Positions 17,427 to 24,947 of a DNA stretch of 44,003 bases are shown here, piece after piece (positions within the stretch are counted from its first letter, which is position 1; each line of letters starts with the position of its first letter). Source of the DNA: an uncultured Clostridia bacterium (GTDB taxonomy: Bacteria; Bacillota; Clostridia; TANB77; CAG-508); contig CANRGM010000002.1 of NCBI GenBank assembly GCA_947630155.1, positions 1 to 44,003 on the forward strand, written 5' to 3'. The notes below the pieces were generated by a model that did not search any database, had not been told where the DNA came from, and saw nothing but the letters and a program-made list of their open reading frames with translations. The position numbers and the translations under genes are program-made.

Positions 17427-17462
17427 ATGATTAAAAGTAACAGCAAAGTGATTTTGAACTAA
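17427..17462 (+). CDS. Leader peptide of the MFS/ABC-F operon
   Basis: An 11-residue frame, MIKSNSKVILN, preceded by AAGGATGTGAT, which matches the ideal ribosome site at ten of eleven positions with four bases to the ATG. It is too strong a site for chance at a promoter-proximal position. Its last codons lie inside the 5' arm of a long hairpin. Such short frames control many ABC-F and erm genes by drug-induced ribosome stalling. Confidence 0.65.
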   Translation: MIKSNSKVILN

Positions 17463-17528
17463 TATATAATATAAAAAGCTAAATGTTAATTACATATATT
17501 TGAGGTTATATATTTTTTGAAAATCACT
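17447..17528 (+). promoter_or_regulatory. Attenuator-like hairpin overlapping the leader peptide
   Basis: Nested arms: AGTGATTTT (17447-17455) with 17520-17528, and AATATATAA (17461-17469) with 17506-17514. Six T at 17513-17518 follow the inner stem. A ribosome stalled on the leader would open the outer stem. Which form terminates transcription is inferred, not shown. Confidence 0.5.
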
Positions 17529-17570
17529 GAAAAAGAAAATTTAACAAATAAAAAATAAGGAGAACTGAAA

Positions 17571-18788
17571 ATGAAAAAATATATAACAAAAACAAAAGAA
17601 AAAAATGTAATTAAAATAAATATGAGAATAATGGGATTATTAAACCTGTTAATGGATTTCAAATTGTATGGAGCATTTGCTATAATTTATTATTCAGAAA
17701 TATCAAATTCAATGATGTTAGGAATGAGTATATTTAGCATAACAATGATATCTGCTGCCATTTTTGAATTCCCAACAGGTATTATTGCAGATAAAATAGG
17801 AAGAAAAAACACAGTGATTATGGGATGCATAAATTCATTGATTTATGCAATTATTCTGGCTTTGACTAACTCATATACTGGTTTAGTTGTAGCTGCAATA
17901 TTTGAAGGATTAGAAAGAGCATTCTTTAGTGGAAATAACACTGCTTTTATATATGATACATTGAAAGAAAATGACAAAGAAAATGAATATAAACATTATT
18001 TAGGAAAAGTAAATTCTATGTATTATGTAGCTGGAATTTTAAGCACAATATTAGGAGCTGTAATATCATATTTCACTTCAATAAAAGTATTAATTGTGTT
18101 TTCTGTAGTTCCAAGAATATTTGAAGTAATATTAGCATTTGCCTTGAAAGATGTAAAAAAATATTCAAATGAAGATGAAAATATTTTTGCTCAAGTAAAA
18201 AATGTAATGAAATTAGTAAAAAACAATAAAATACTAAAAAAACAAATAATAGCAGATGGAATTTCTGAGGGAATAGGAGAAGCTACATATCAATTTAGAA
18301 GTGAATTTTACAAAATGGTGTGGCCGTTATGGAGTGTTGGAATTCCTGGTATTCTATGTAATGTTGGAGCTTTTATTGGAAGTTGGTTTAGCGGAAAAGT
18401 ATTGAAAAAATGGGCTAATGAAAAAGTAATAATATTTTCAAACCTATTTAGCATTGCATCAAATTGGCTTAGTTTATTAATGAACAATGTGTTATCTCCA
18501 TTTGTAATGATTACAAATTCAGTATTTACAACAGATGTAGCTACAAGTGATATATCTCAAAGTTTATATAAAGATGAATATAGAAGTAGTATGGGCTCAT
18601 TAAAATCTCTTGTAGCAAGTGTGTTATATGCCATCTTTGCTATTTTAGTAGGATTTATTGCTGATTGGAAAGGTGCTGTAGTAGCTTTATTTTTAGCACA
18701 GATATTGAAATTTATTGTTGTGGGATTATATGGTAAAATTTATGTAATGAGAAAAAATGATAAAATTTCTAAAAAAGTGTTGACATAG
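17571..18788 (+). CDS. MFS drug-type transporter
   Basis: 405 residues, with about 12 hydrophobic segments. The loop 2-3 motif of the major facilitator superfamily is clear: FEFPTGIIADKIGRKNTVIMG. Such proteins use the proton gradient to expel small molecules. AAGGAG precedes the ATG. It is first in an operon with an ABC-F gene that starts 20 bases after its stop, and sits behind a leader peptide and hairpin. The context points to antibiotic export; the drug cannot be named from sequence. Confidence 0.85.
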   Translation: MKKYITKTKEKNVIKINMRIMGLLNLLMDFKLYGAFAIIYYSEISNSMMLGMSIFSITMISAAIFEFPTGIIADKIGRKNTVIMGCINSLIYAIILALTNSYTGLVVAAIFEGLERAFFSGNNTAFIYDTLKENDKENEYKHYLGKVNSMYYVAGILSTILGAVISYFTSIKVLIVFSVVPRIFEVILAFALKDVKKYSNEDENIFAQVKNVMKLVKNNKILKKQIIADGISEGIGEATYQFRSEFYKMVWPLWSVGIPGILCNVGAFIGSWFSGKVLKKWANEKVIIFSNLFSIASNWLSLLMNNVLSPFVMITNSVFTTDVATSDISQSLYKDEYRSSMGSLKSLVASVLYAIFAILVGFIADWKGAVVALFLAQILKFIVVGLYGKIYVMRKNDKISKKVLT

Positions 18789-18808
18789 TTTATAGAGGAG
18801 GAATTTTC

Positions 18809-20476
18809 TTGTTAAGAGTAAATAATATATCAAAATCTTATAAAGGTAAAACTATTTTAAATCAAATTGGGTTTACATTAAATTCCGGAGAAAAAATAGG
18901 TTTAGTAGGTTGCAATGGAGTAGGAAAGTCAACATTAATGAGAATTATTTCTGGTATTGAAAAGGCTGATGAAGGAACAATTGAAATAGACAATCCAGAA
19001 TTTGTGGGATATCTAAGGCAAGAATTCAAGATTAATGAAGAGAATGAAACAATAGTTTCATTTCTAAAAAAGGAAATTGGTATAGATGATATAGAAGCAA
19101 ATTTAAAAACACTGGAAGAAACAATGGGGGAAGACACAGAAAAAATAGAAAAATACTGCGAATTACAGGAAAAATATTCGTTATTAGATGGTTATAATTT
19201 TGATTATAAATTAGACACAATTTTAAATGGCTTAGGTATGGGAAAAGAATTTAAGGATAGAAGAATAAGCGAATTAAGTGGTGGTCAAAAAAATAAAGTA
19301 ATGCTTGCACTAGTATTATTAAAAGGTGCGGAATTAATTTTATTAGATGAACCGACTAATAATTTAGATTTAAAATCAATTGAATGGTTAGAAGAATATC
19401 TAAGTACATTAGATATTCCATGTTTAATAGTATCACATGATAGGAGATTTTTAGATAAAGTAACTACTAAAACTATTGAGATTGATGAATTTGAAAGAAC
19501 ATGTAAAGAGTATCCTGGAAATTATTCACAATATGTGGAATTTAAGAAAAAAGAAGAAGAAAAACAATTAGAATTATATAGCAGTCAACAAGAACAAATA
19601 AAAGTTTTACAAGATAGTATAAAACAGAAAAAGGATTGGGCAATTAAAGGAAGAAAACAAGGAGTAAAAGACAATGATAAATATACTAGAGGCTATGAAA
19701 GAGATAGGGCTAGTGGCCTAGCTAGTAAGGCAAAACAAATAGAAAAGCAAATTCAACAAATGGACAAAATTGAGAGACCAAAAACAAGAAATAAATTACA
19801 AATTAAAATTAATACTTCAAAAATGAAAGGATCTACAAATATTTCTTTTAAAGATTTAGTTTGTGGATATGAAAAAGGTTTTCAAACTGAACCTGTTTCT
19901 TTAGATTGTCATTTTGGTCAAAAAATAATCATAATTGGTGATAATGGTTCAGGTAAAACAACTTTTTTAAAAACATTGATGAAAGAACAAAAACCAATTT
20001 CAGGGAATGTTGATATTGGAAGTGCATTGAAAATAGGATATATTGCGCAAGATACTAAGGAAAATACAGATTTAACAATTGATGAATATATAAAAAAATC
20101 AATAGATTATGAAAATTTACAAGACAAATCAATGATATATACAGTTATGAAACAATTTAATTTTGCATATGAAGATAAGGATAAAAAATATTCTGAATTA
20201 AGTCCTGGTGAAAGAACAAGAATTCATCTAGCAATATTTTCATTATTGGATATAAACACACTAATTTTAGATGAACCCACAAATCATCTTGATATAGAAG
20301 CATTAGAAGCATTAGAGGAAGTTCTAGAAAATTTTGAAGGAACTGTAATTGCAATTAGTCATGATAGAGAGTTTATAGAAAAAGTTTGTCCAGATAGAAT
20401 TTTAGAAATGGTTGATGGTAAATTTAGAGAAATAAGAGTGGAAAATATAGAAAAAAGAAGAACGGAAAAAAAATGA
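18809..20476 (+). CDS. ABC-F protein, probable ribosome-protection resistance factor
   Basis: 555 residues with two ATPase domains and no membrane segments. Domain 1: Walker A GCNGVGKST (about 34-42), signature LSGGQ, Walker B LILLDEPTNNLDL. Domain 2: GDNGSGKTT, signature LSPGE, LILDEPTNHLD. The linker between them (about 235-340) is Lys/Glu/Gln-rich and helical, the P-site tRNA-interacting motif of ABC-F. Start is TTG at 18809 with GAGGAGG upstream. A co-transcribed MFS pump and an upstream leader peptide are typical of Msr/Vga/Lsa/OptrA-type resistance factors that eject drugs from the ribosome. A housekeeping Uup/EttA-type role is less likely in this context. Confidence 0.85.
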   Translation: MLRVNNISKSYKGKTILNQIGFTLNSGEKIGLVGCNGVGKSTLMRIISGIEKADEGTIEIDNPEFVGYLRQEFKINEENETIVSFLKKEIGIDDIEANLKTLEETMGEDTEKIEKYCELQEKYSLLDGYNFDYKLDTILNGLGMGKEFKDRRISELSGGQKNKVMLALVLLKGAELILLDEPTNNLDLKSIEWLEEYLSTLDIPCLIVSHDRRFLDKVTTKTIEIDEFERTCKEYPGNYSQYVEFKKKEEEKQLELYSSQQEQIKVLQDSIKQKKDWAIKGRKQGVKDNDKYTRGYERDRASGLASKAKQIEKQIQQMDKIERPKTRNKLQIKINTSKMKGSTNISFKDLVCGYEKGFQTEPVSLDCHFGQKIIIIGDNGSGKTTFLKTLMKEQKPISGNVDIGSALKIGYIAQDTKENTDLTIDEYIKKSIDYENLQDKSMIYTVMKQFNFAYEDKDKKYSELSPGERTRIHLAIFSLLDINTLILDEPTNHLDIEALEALEEVLENFEGTVIAISHDREFIEKVCPDRILEMVDGKFREIRVENIEKRRTEKK

Positions 20477-20538
20477 ACAATAGATCAATTGAATAGTAAA
20501 AGATAAAATGTATAGATGATGAAGAACAAAAAAATTTC

Positions 20539-20591
20539 ATAAACCTCCTAAAATAAGCATAAAATTAAATAGCTTATTTTAGGAGGTTTAT
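20539..20591 (+). promoter_or_regulatory. Perfect hairpin burying the deacetylase ribosome site
   Basis: Arms 20539-20558 and 20572-20591 pair at all 20 positions around a 13-base AT loop. The 3' arm contains AGGAGG (20581-20586), the ribosome site of the ATG at 20594; the 5' arm contains CCTCCT. It may also end the ABC-F transcript, since T-rich sequence follows. Confidence 0.8.
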
Positions 20592-20593
20592 TT

Positions 20594-21365
20594 ATGTTTT
20601 TAGTATTTAATAAACAGAAAATATATTCTTATCTAGTAGCACTAAGTACAGTGATTGCATTATTTATTTTTGCAGCTACATTTACAAGTAAATCAGGTGA
20701 GATAGTAGAAACAATGTCTCAAGCAAAGCTAGTACCAATTTATAATGTTGAGACAGAAGAACCCAAGGTAGCATTTACCATGAATTGTGCATGGAATGCA
20801 GATGATATTGATTCGATATTAGCGACACTTGAAAAACATAAAACTCACATAACGTTTTTTATGGTGGGAGACTGGGTGGATAAGTATCCAGAAGCGGTGA
20901 AAAAAATATCGGATGCAGGGCATGAAATAGCAAATCATTCAGATGGGCATAAACATGTAAATAATTTAAGTTTAGGAGATAATGAAAAAGAAATTATAAA
21001 TTGTTCGGAAAAGATAAAGAAAATAACTGGAAAATCAACTACTTTATATAGAGGTCCTTATGGGGAATATAACAATACTGTAATACAAGCAGCAGAAAAT
21101 CAAAAACACACTACAATTCAATGGTCTTTAGATACGTTGGATTATCAGCGGTCTTACTGGGGATGAAATGTGGGCAAGACTTAACAACAAAATTAAAAAT
21201 GGGGATATTATATTATCACATAACGGAACAGATCATACCGCAGATAGTTTAGATAAACTGCTTACTAATATAGAGAAAAAGGGGTTTAAAGTTGTTACTG
21301 TTTCTGACTTAATTTATAGTGATAATTATGAAATTGACAGCAATGGAACGCAAAAACAAAAATAA
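20594..21365 (+). CDS. PdaB-like polysaccharide deacetylase, needs +1 frameshift at CGG
   Basis: Two frames make one NodB-fold deacetylase of 256 residues, close to PdaB length. Frame one (20594-21166): N-terminal membrane segment (about 11-30), AKLVPIYNVET, ITFFMVGDWVDKYPEAVKKI, metal-site NHSDGH, YRGPYGEYN, WSLDTLDYQ. Frame two: GLTGDEMWARLNNKIKNGDIILSHNG, containing the last catalytic histidine motif. They join when the C of CGG at 21149-21151 is skipped; otherwise translation stops four codons later. The usual catalytic-base Asp is N64 (FTMNCAWN), and RPPYG is RGPYG, so activity may be changed. PdaB acts on spore cortex peptidoglycan. Recoded gene or recent pseudogene. Confidence 0.8.
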
Positions 21366-21366
21366 T

Positions 21367-21397
21367 TGCACAATTGGGAACGCGTACCAATTGTGCA
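21367..21397 (+). terminator. Hairpin after the deacetylase gene
   Basis: TGCACAATTGG pairs perfectly with CCAATTGTGCA around GAACGCGTA, two bases after the stop. Only a short TTT follows, so termination would be inefficient. Confidence 0.5.
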
Positions 21398-21445
21398 TAA
21401 TTTGGGAAATTTGCGATATACTAATAAAAAGGAGATTGAAATAAA

Positions 21446-21955
21446 ATGGTATTTATTGGTCTTATTACAGATTCAAAAAGTGAGAGCAATATTGAGAAAT
21501 TATTATCATATAATAAATTTTTGGTAGAAAATAAAGTAATATTTATAAAAGAAAAGAATATAGATAATATAAAGAATGTTCATTTTGATACAGTAATAAT
21601 AAATAAGAAATTTGAAAAAATTGATGAGTTAAATAAAATATTACAAAATGCAAAAAATGTAATTATTAATATGGATATTGATGCAAAATATGAAGAATTA
21701 AATATCACAAATTCCAATTTAATAACTTATGGTTTTAATTCTAAATCAAGTATTACAATATCAAGTGTAACTGATGATGATGTATTAATTTGTGTGCAAA
21801 GAAATATATATAATAATTATGGAGAAATTGAATTGCAGGAAATAAAACTAGAATATAATGAAAACTATAGTATATATGATTTAATAATTGTTTTAGTGCT
21901 ATTTTTGATATATGTACCAGATTATGACAAAATTAACATAAATGGTATAAAATAA
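21446..21955 (+). CDS. Hypothetical protein, weakly Mur-ligase-like
   Basis: 169 residues, soluble except for a hydrophobic stretch near the C terminus (LIIVLVLFLIYVP). The segment NLITYGFNSKSSITISSVTDDDVLICVQRNI resembles the nucleotide/substrate domain of Mur-ligase relatives, which often have an LxTYG-type motif, but no P-loop (GxxGKT) is present, so it would not be an active ligase. AAGGAG precedes the ATG. The gene stands between the deacetylase and ssb. The resemblance is an impression and should be tested by profile search. Confidence 0.6.
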   Translation: MVFIGLITDSKSESNIEKLLSYNKFLVENKVIFIKEKNIDNIKNVHFDTVIINKKFEKIDELNKILQNAKNVIINMDIDAKYEELNITNSNLITYGFNSKSSITISSVTDDDVLICVQRNIYNNYGEIELQEIKLEYNENYSIYDLIIVLVLFLIYVPDYDKININGIK

Positions 21956-21983
21956 AAAATATTGAAAAATATAACTTTTTATG

Positions 21984-22012
21984 TAGACAAAACCAAAAAA
22001 ATAGTGTATAAT
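21984..22012 (+). promoter_or_regulatory. Promoter of the OB-fold/SSB-like gene
   Basis: TAGACA, 17 bases, TATAAT (22007-22012). Confidence 0.7.
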
Positions 22013-22083
22013 AATAAATATGATATAAAAATTTGTACATTATGATTAAAAATATAATAAACAAATAAGGGGAGGAAATAAAT

Positions 22084-22776
22084 TTGAATACAAATTATTT
22101 AGAAAATAACCACTTAGTATTAGTGGGAAAGGTAACAAGTGAAAAAAGACTTAGTCATGAAATTTATGGAGAAAAATTTTACATATTTGATTTAGCAGTA
22201 CCTCGTTTAAGCGGTAATGCAGACATTATTCCAATAACTGTATCAGAAAGATTACTTTCAATTAATGATTTGAAAATTGATTCAAAAATTACAGTAGAAG
22301 GTCAATTTAGATCATATAACAGTTATGAAAATGAGAAAAACAGATTAGTACTTACAGTTTTTGCTAAAGAAATTAAGTTTATGGAGAATCAAGAACAAGA
22401 AATTGAAGTCAGCAAAGATGTAGTTTCAAATGAAGTAACATTAAATGGTTACATATGTAAAAAACCTATTTACAGACAAACTCCATTTGGAAGAGAAATT
22501 TCAGATTTATTATTAGCAGTAAACAGAGCATATAATAAATCAGACTACATACCATGTATAGCATGGGGAAGAAATGCTAGATTTTGTGAAAATATTCTAG
22601 TAGGAACTGAGGTAAAAATAGTAGGTAGAGTTCAATCAAGAACATATGAGAAGAAATATGAAGATGGTAGAGTTGAAACAAAAGTAGCATATGAAGTTTC
22701 AGTTTCAAGTTTAGAAGTAGTAAATCAAGAAGATGATTCAGTTCAAAATGAAGAAACAGTTGAACAAGCAATGTAA
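22084..22776 (+). CDS. Tandem OB-fold single-stranded DNA-binding protein
   Basis: 230 residues with two OB-fold units: about 8-100 (NNHLVLVGKVTSEKRLS ... KITVEGQFRSYNSYEN) and about 112-215 (NEVTLNGYICKKPIYRQTP ... KIVGRVQSRTYEKKY). The second unit is closest to SSB (AVNRAYNKSDYIPCIAWG), followed by an acidic tail without the classical DDIPF end. Start is TTG at 22084 with GGGGAGG upstream. The role would be binding single-stranded DNA in replication or repair. Whether it is the main SSB or a paralog cannot be told; the double-OB layout suggests a paralog. Confidence 0.8.
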   Translation: MNTNYLENNHLVLVGKVTSEKRLSHEIYGEKFYIFDLAVPRLSGNADIIPITVSERLLSINDLKIDSKITVEGQFRSYNSYENEKNRLVLTVFAKEIKFMENQEQEIEVSKDVVSNEVTLNGYICKKPIYRQTPFGREISDLLLAVNRAYNKSDYIPCIAWGRNARFCENILVGTEVKIVGRVQSRTYEKKYEDGRVETKVAYEVSVSSLEVVNQEDDSVQNEETVEQAM

Positions 22777-22822
22777 TCAAACAAAATAGATAACCCAATA
22801 GCAATATAACTCATAAAAGCAG

Positions 22823-22862
22823 ATATCCAGTCTAGACATAGATTCAGACTGGATATTTGTTT
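22823..22862 (+). terminator. Terminator after the SSB-like gene
   Basis: ATATCCAGTCT (22823-22833) and its exact complement (22846-22856), then TTGTTTTTA. Its T-run adjoins the end of the small minus-strand gene, so it may serve both. Confidence 0.85.
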
Positions 22863-23009
22863 TTATTTTTTTTCTTTTGGTATGATTATTTTATTTTTAT
22901 CTGTTTTATTTTTAGGCTTTTCAACATCTAAATGTGTACTAACTGGAGATATACCTAAACGACCTTTTCCTTTAACTACTTCAATTTTAGGTTTTTTATC
23001 ATTTGACAT
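22863..23009 (-). CDS. Small basic hypothetical protein, 48 residues
   Basis: A short gene read from the minus strand. It begins MSNDKKPKIEVVKGKGRLG, continues with ISPVSTHLDVEKPK and ends with a lysine-rich tail. AAAGGAG lies eight bases before the ATG, a good ribosome site. About a third of the residues are lysine, and there is no membrane segment or cysteine. It is flanked by the SSB-like gene (convergent) and scpB (divergent). The function is unknown; the ordered central segment suggests a real conserved small protein rather than noise. Confidence 0.65.
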   Translation of the reverse strand: MSNDKKPKIEVVKGKGRLGISPVSTHLDVEKPKNKTDKNKIIIPKEKK

Positions 23010-23152
23010 ATTATCGCACTCCTTTTATACTTTTTCTAATATTATCATATAAACATCATTTGTTCAAGAGATGAAATACAAAAAAACTTGAACCTTGACA
23101 TATATAATCAGAAATGATTTAATATGAAAGATGAGAAAAGGAGAGAGTAAAT

Positions 23153-23779
23153 ATGGACTATAAAAAACAACAAGGTATAATAGAATCAATTTTATTTGCT
23201 GCTGGTAGGCAGGTTGAAATAAAGGAATTAATGTCAGCTACAGAATTAGGACAAGACGAAATTACTTCAATTGTGGAAATTATGAAAAATGAATATAATA
23301 ATGAAAATAGAGGAATTGAAATAATAAAAGTAAATGATGCATATCAATTGTGTGCCAAAAAAGAAAACTATGAGTATATATATCCAATTTTTGATAAAAG
23401 AAGCAAACCAAATTTATCACCAGCAGCATTAGAAGTTATTTCAATAATTGCATATAATCCAAAAATAACAAGAGCTGAAATTGAATCAATCCGTGGTGTG
23501 GGGTCAGATGGAACAATATATAAATTATTAGAATATGAATTAATACAAGAAGCTGGAAGATTAGATGCACCAGGTAGACCTACTATGTATGAAACAACTC
23601 CTAAATTTCTAAAAATGTTTGGATTAAGCAATTTAGACGAATTGCCAGAATTACCTAGATATAAATTAGATGAAAATCAACAAATTGTTATTGATGAGTA
23701 TATTAAAAATGAACAAAATAATGTGAATGAAGATAAACAAGAAGAAAACATAGTTGAAGAAAGTGATAATAATAAATAG
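23153..23779 (+). CDS. scpB: Segregation and condensation protein B
   Basis: 208 residues, the normal ScpB length. Winged-helix pattern: IIESILFAAGRQVEIKELMSA at the N terminus, then LSPAALEVISIIAYNPKITRAEIESIRGV and LIQEAGRLDAPGRPTMYETTPKFLKMFGL, the most conserved part of the family. ScpB dimers bind ScpA and SMC to form the chromosome-condensing complex. scpA is not next to it here, unlike in Bacillus. GGAGAG precedes the ATG and a TTGACA-like element lies near 23095. An acidic tail follows residue 190. Confidence 0.95.
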   Translation: MDYKKQQGIIESILFAAGRQVEIKELMSATELGQDEITSIVEIMKNEYNNENRGIEIIKVNDAYQLCAKKENYEYIYPIFDKRSKPNLSPAALEVISIIAYNPKITRAEIESIRGVGSDGTIYKLLEYELIQEAGRLDAPGRPTMYETTPKFLKMFGLSNLDELPELPRYKLDENQQIVIDEYIKNEQNNVNEDKQEENIVEESDNNK

Positions 23780-23789
23780 AAATAGATGA

Positions 23790-23847
23790 AGTCCTAGTGT
23801 TAGTGTGATAAAAATTATAGTATTCCATAAACTAGGACTCCTTTTTT
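23790..23847. terminator. Terminator after scpB
   Basis: AGTCCTAGT (23790-23798) pairs with ACTAGGACT (23831-23839), followed by CC and six T. It abuts the stop of the convergent small gene. Confidence 0.75.
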
Positions 23848-23971
23848 AAGTTCTTTTTTTAAAATATGCACAATCATGGTTAGTATTGAAAGATTGACGT
23901 ATTGTGTTATTTAGTGTACATTTTCCATCTTTTTGATGTACACAATTTAATGAACAATTAATATTGGTCAA
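23846..23971 (-). CDS. Small four-cysteine protein, 41 residues
   Basis: Read from TTG at 23971, behind GAGGTGAT. It starts MTNINCSLNCVHQKDGKC and ends DCAYFKKRT, with cysteines at 6, 10, 18 and 34. This layout belongs to a widespread clostridial family of about 40-50 residues, often misnamed hydroxymyristoyl-ACP dehydratase. Metal binding by the four cysteines is likely; the function is unknown. It is convergent with scpB. Confidence 0.75.
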   Translation of the reverse strand: MTNINCSLNCVHQKDGKCTLNNTIRQSFNTNHDCAYFKKRT

Positions 23972-24118
23972 TTTTATCACCTCTAACAAGGTTAGTATGT
24001 GTATATTTTGCAAAATTATGTGAAAGAAAAAATTTCCAAAAACACTTGATTTTTTTTGTAATATATGTTAGTATTATAAATAGTCAATTTAATAAACGCA
24101 TATAGGAGGTGCAATAAA

Positions 24119-24316
24119 ATGGCTAATTGTGCAATTTGTAATAAAACAAAAAGTTGGGGAAATAAAATAAGCATTGCTCGTTCACATGTAAGTAGAAGAG
24201 CTTCAAGAACTTTTTCACCAAATTTAAGAACAGTAAAAGCAGAAATAGATGGTGAAGTAAAAAGAATACATGTATGTGCAAAATGTTTACGTTCAGGTAA
24301 AGTAAAAAGAGCATAA
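24119..24316 (+). CDS. rpmB: 50S ribosomal protein L28
   Basis: 65 residues, full length. It starts MANCAICNKTKSWGN and has SHVSRRASRTFSPNLRTVKA and IHVCAKCLRSGKVKRA, with the C-x2-C pairs of the zinc-containing form of L28. AGGAGGTG precedes the ATG. It lies convergent to spoVM, an adjacency also seen in Bacillus. Confidence 0.97.
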   Translation: MANCAICNKTKSWGNKISIARSHVSRRASRTFSPNLRTVKAEIDGEVKRIHVCAKCLRSGKVKRA

Positions 24317-24322
24317 TTTTAT

Positions 24323-24390
24323 AAATAAATTGGGTTAAATTAAATTATAAATTTTGTATAGTGTAGTTTAATTTAATTCAATTTATTTTT
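24323..24390 (+). terminator. AT-rich terminator of rpmB
   Basis: Arms 24323-24347 and 24364-24388 pair over about 25 bases with few mismatches, followed by T-rich sequence. Almost no GC pairs, so it may be leaky. Confidence 0.7.
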
Positions 24391-24416
24391 ATATATTTAA
24401 TATTATTATGAAAAAG

Positions 24417-24463
24417 TAAGAAATATATGCTATTACTATATAAAACATATATTTCTTATTTTT
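24417..24463. terminator. Second terminator-like hairpin between rpmB and spoVM
   Basis: TAAGAAATATATG (24417-24429) pairs perfectly with 24446-24458; T-runs flank it on the plus strand. It probably backs up the rpmB terminator or ends the spoVM transcript. Confidence 0.65.
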
Positions 24464-24504
24464 AATGTTTTAAATCATGGATAATTTTAATTAAAATATG
24501 TAGT

Positions 24505-24579
24505 TTAATCTTTGATGCCAAAAATAAACTTAACAATTCCTCGTAAACATTTAGGAACTTTTTTTACAACAATAGTCAT
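24505..24579 (-). CDS. spoVM: Stage V sporulation protein M
   Basis: 24 residues: MTIVVKKVPKCLRGIVKFIF then GIKD. It matches the amphipathic-helix pattern of SpoVM (Bacillus: IKLPKFLGGIVRAMLGSF), with PK-x-L-x-GIV and a final GxKD. AAGGAG precedes the ATG. SpoVM sits on the curved forespore membrane, recruits SpoIVA and is needed for coat and cortex formation. The neighbour rpmB, convergent as in Bacillus, supports the call. It follows a small membrane-protein gene by 21 bases and is probably co-transcribed with it. Confidence 0.88.
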   Translation of the reverse strand: MTIVVKKVPKCLRGIVKFIFGIKD

Positions 24580-24600
24580 TTTTCAACACACTCCTTTATA

Positions 24601-24750
24601 CTAACATGCTAGCCAAACAAGGCCAACTATGCATACTGCGATACCAATAGCGAAAAGCCATCCCGTAAGTGGAAGTAATAGTACTAATAATATTCCTAAA
24701 CCTAAACCAATTAAACATACTCCTAAAGTCTTTTTAAATAAACAGAACAT
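24601..24750 (-). CDS. Small two-helix membrane protein upstream of spoVM
   Basis: 49 residues beginning MFCLFKKTLGVCLIGLGLG and ending in VGLVWLAC. Two hydrophobic segments are separated by LPLTGW. AGGAGGTAATACATT precedes the ATG, a strong ribosome site. It sits 21 bases before spoVM on the same strand, so a sporulation role is plausible. No family recognised. Confidence 0.7.
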   Translation of the reverse strand: MFCLFKKTLGVCLIGLGLGILLVLLLPLTGWLFAIGIAVCIVGLVWLAC

Positions 24751-24947
24751 AATGTATTACCTCCTCTATTTAATATATAATATTAAATTTTAATTCAAAT
24801 GTTACATAAAATGGGTAAGAATTTTTACATGACCACCTGAATCGTAAAACAATCAAATTCAACTACAATAATTTTGGTAAAAAGTATTTGCGAAATCCAA
24901 TTTATATGTTATGATAAATAATATAAAAAATAAGGGAGAAATGTAGA

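Noticed and set aside
21446..21955. Active Mur ligase
   Set aside because: No ATP-binding GxxGKT loop and too short; at most a fragment-like relative.
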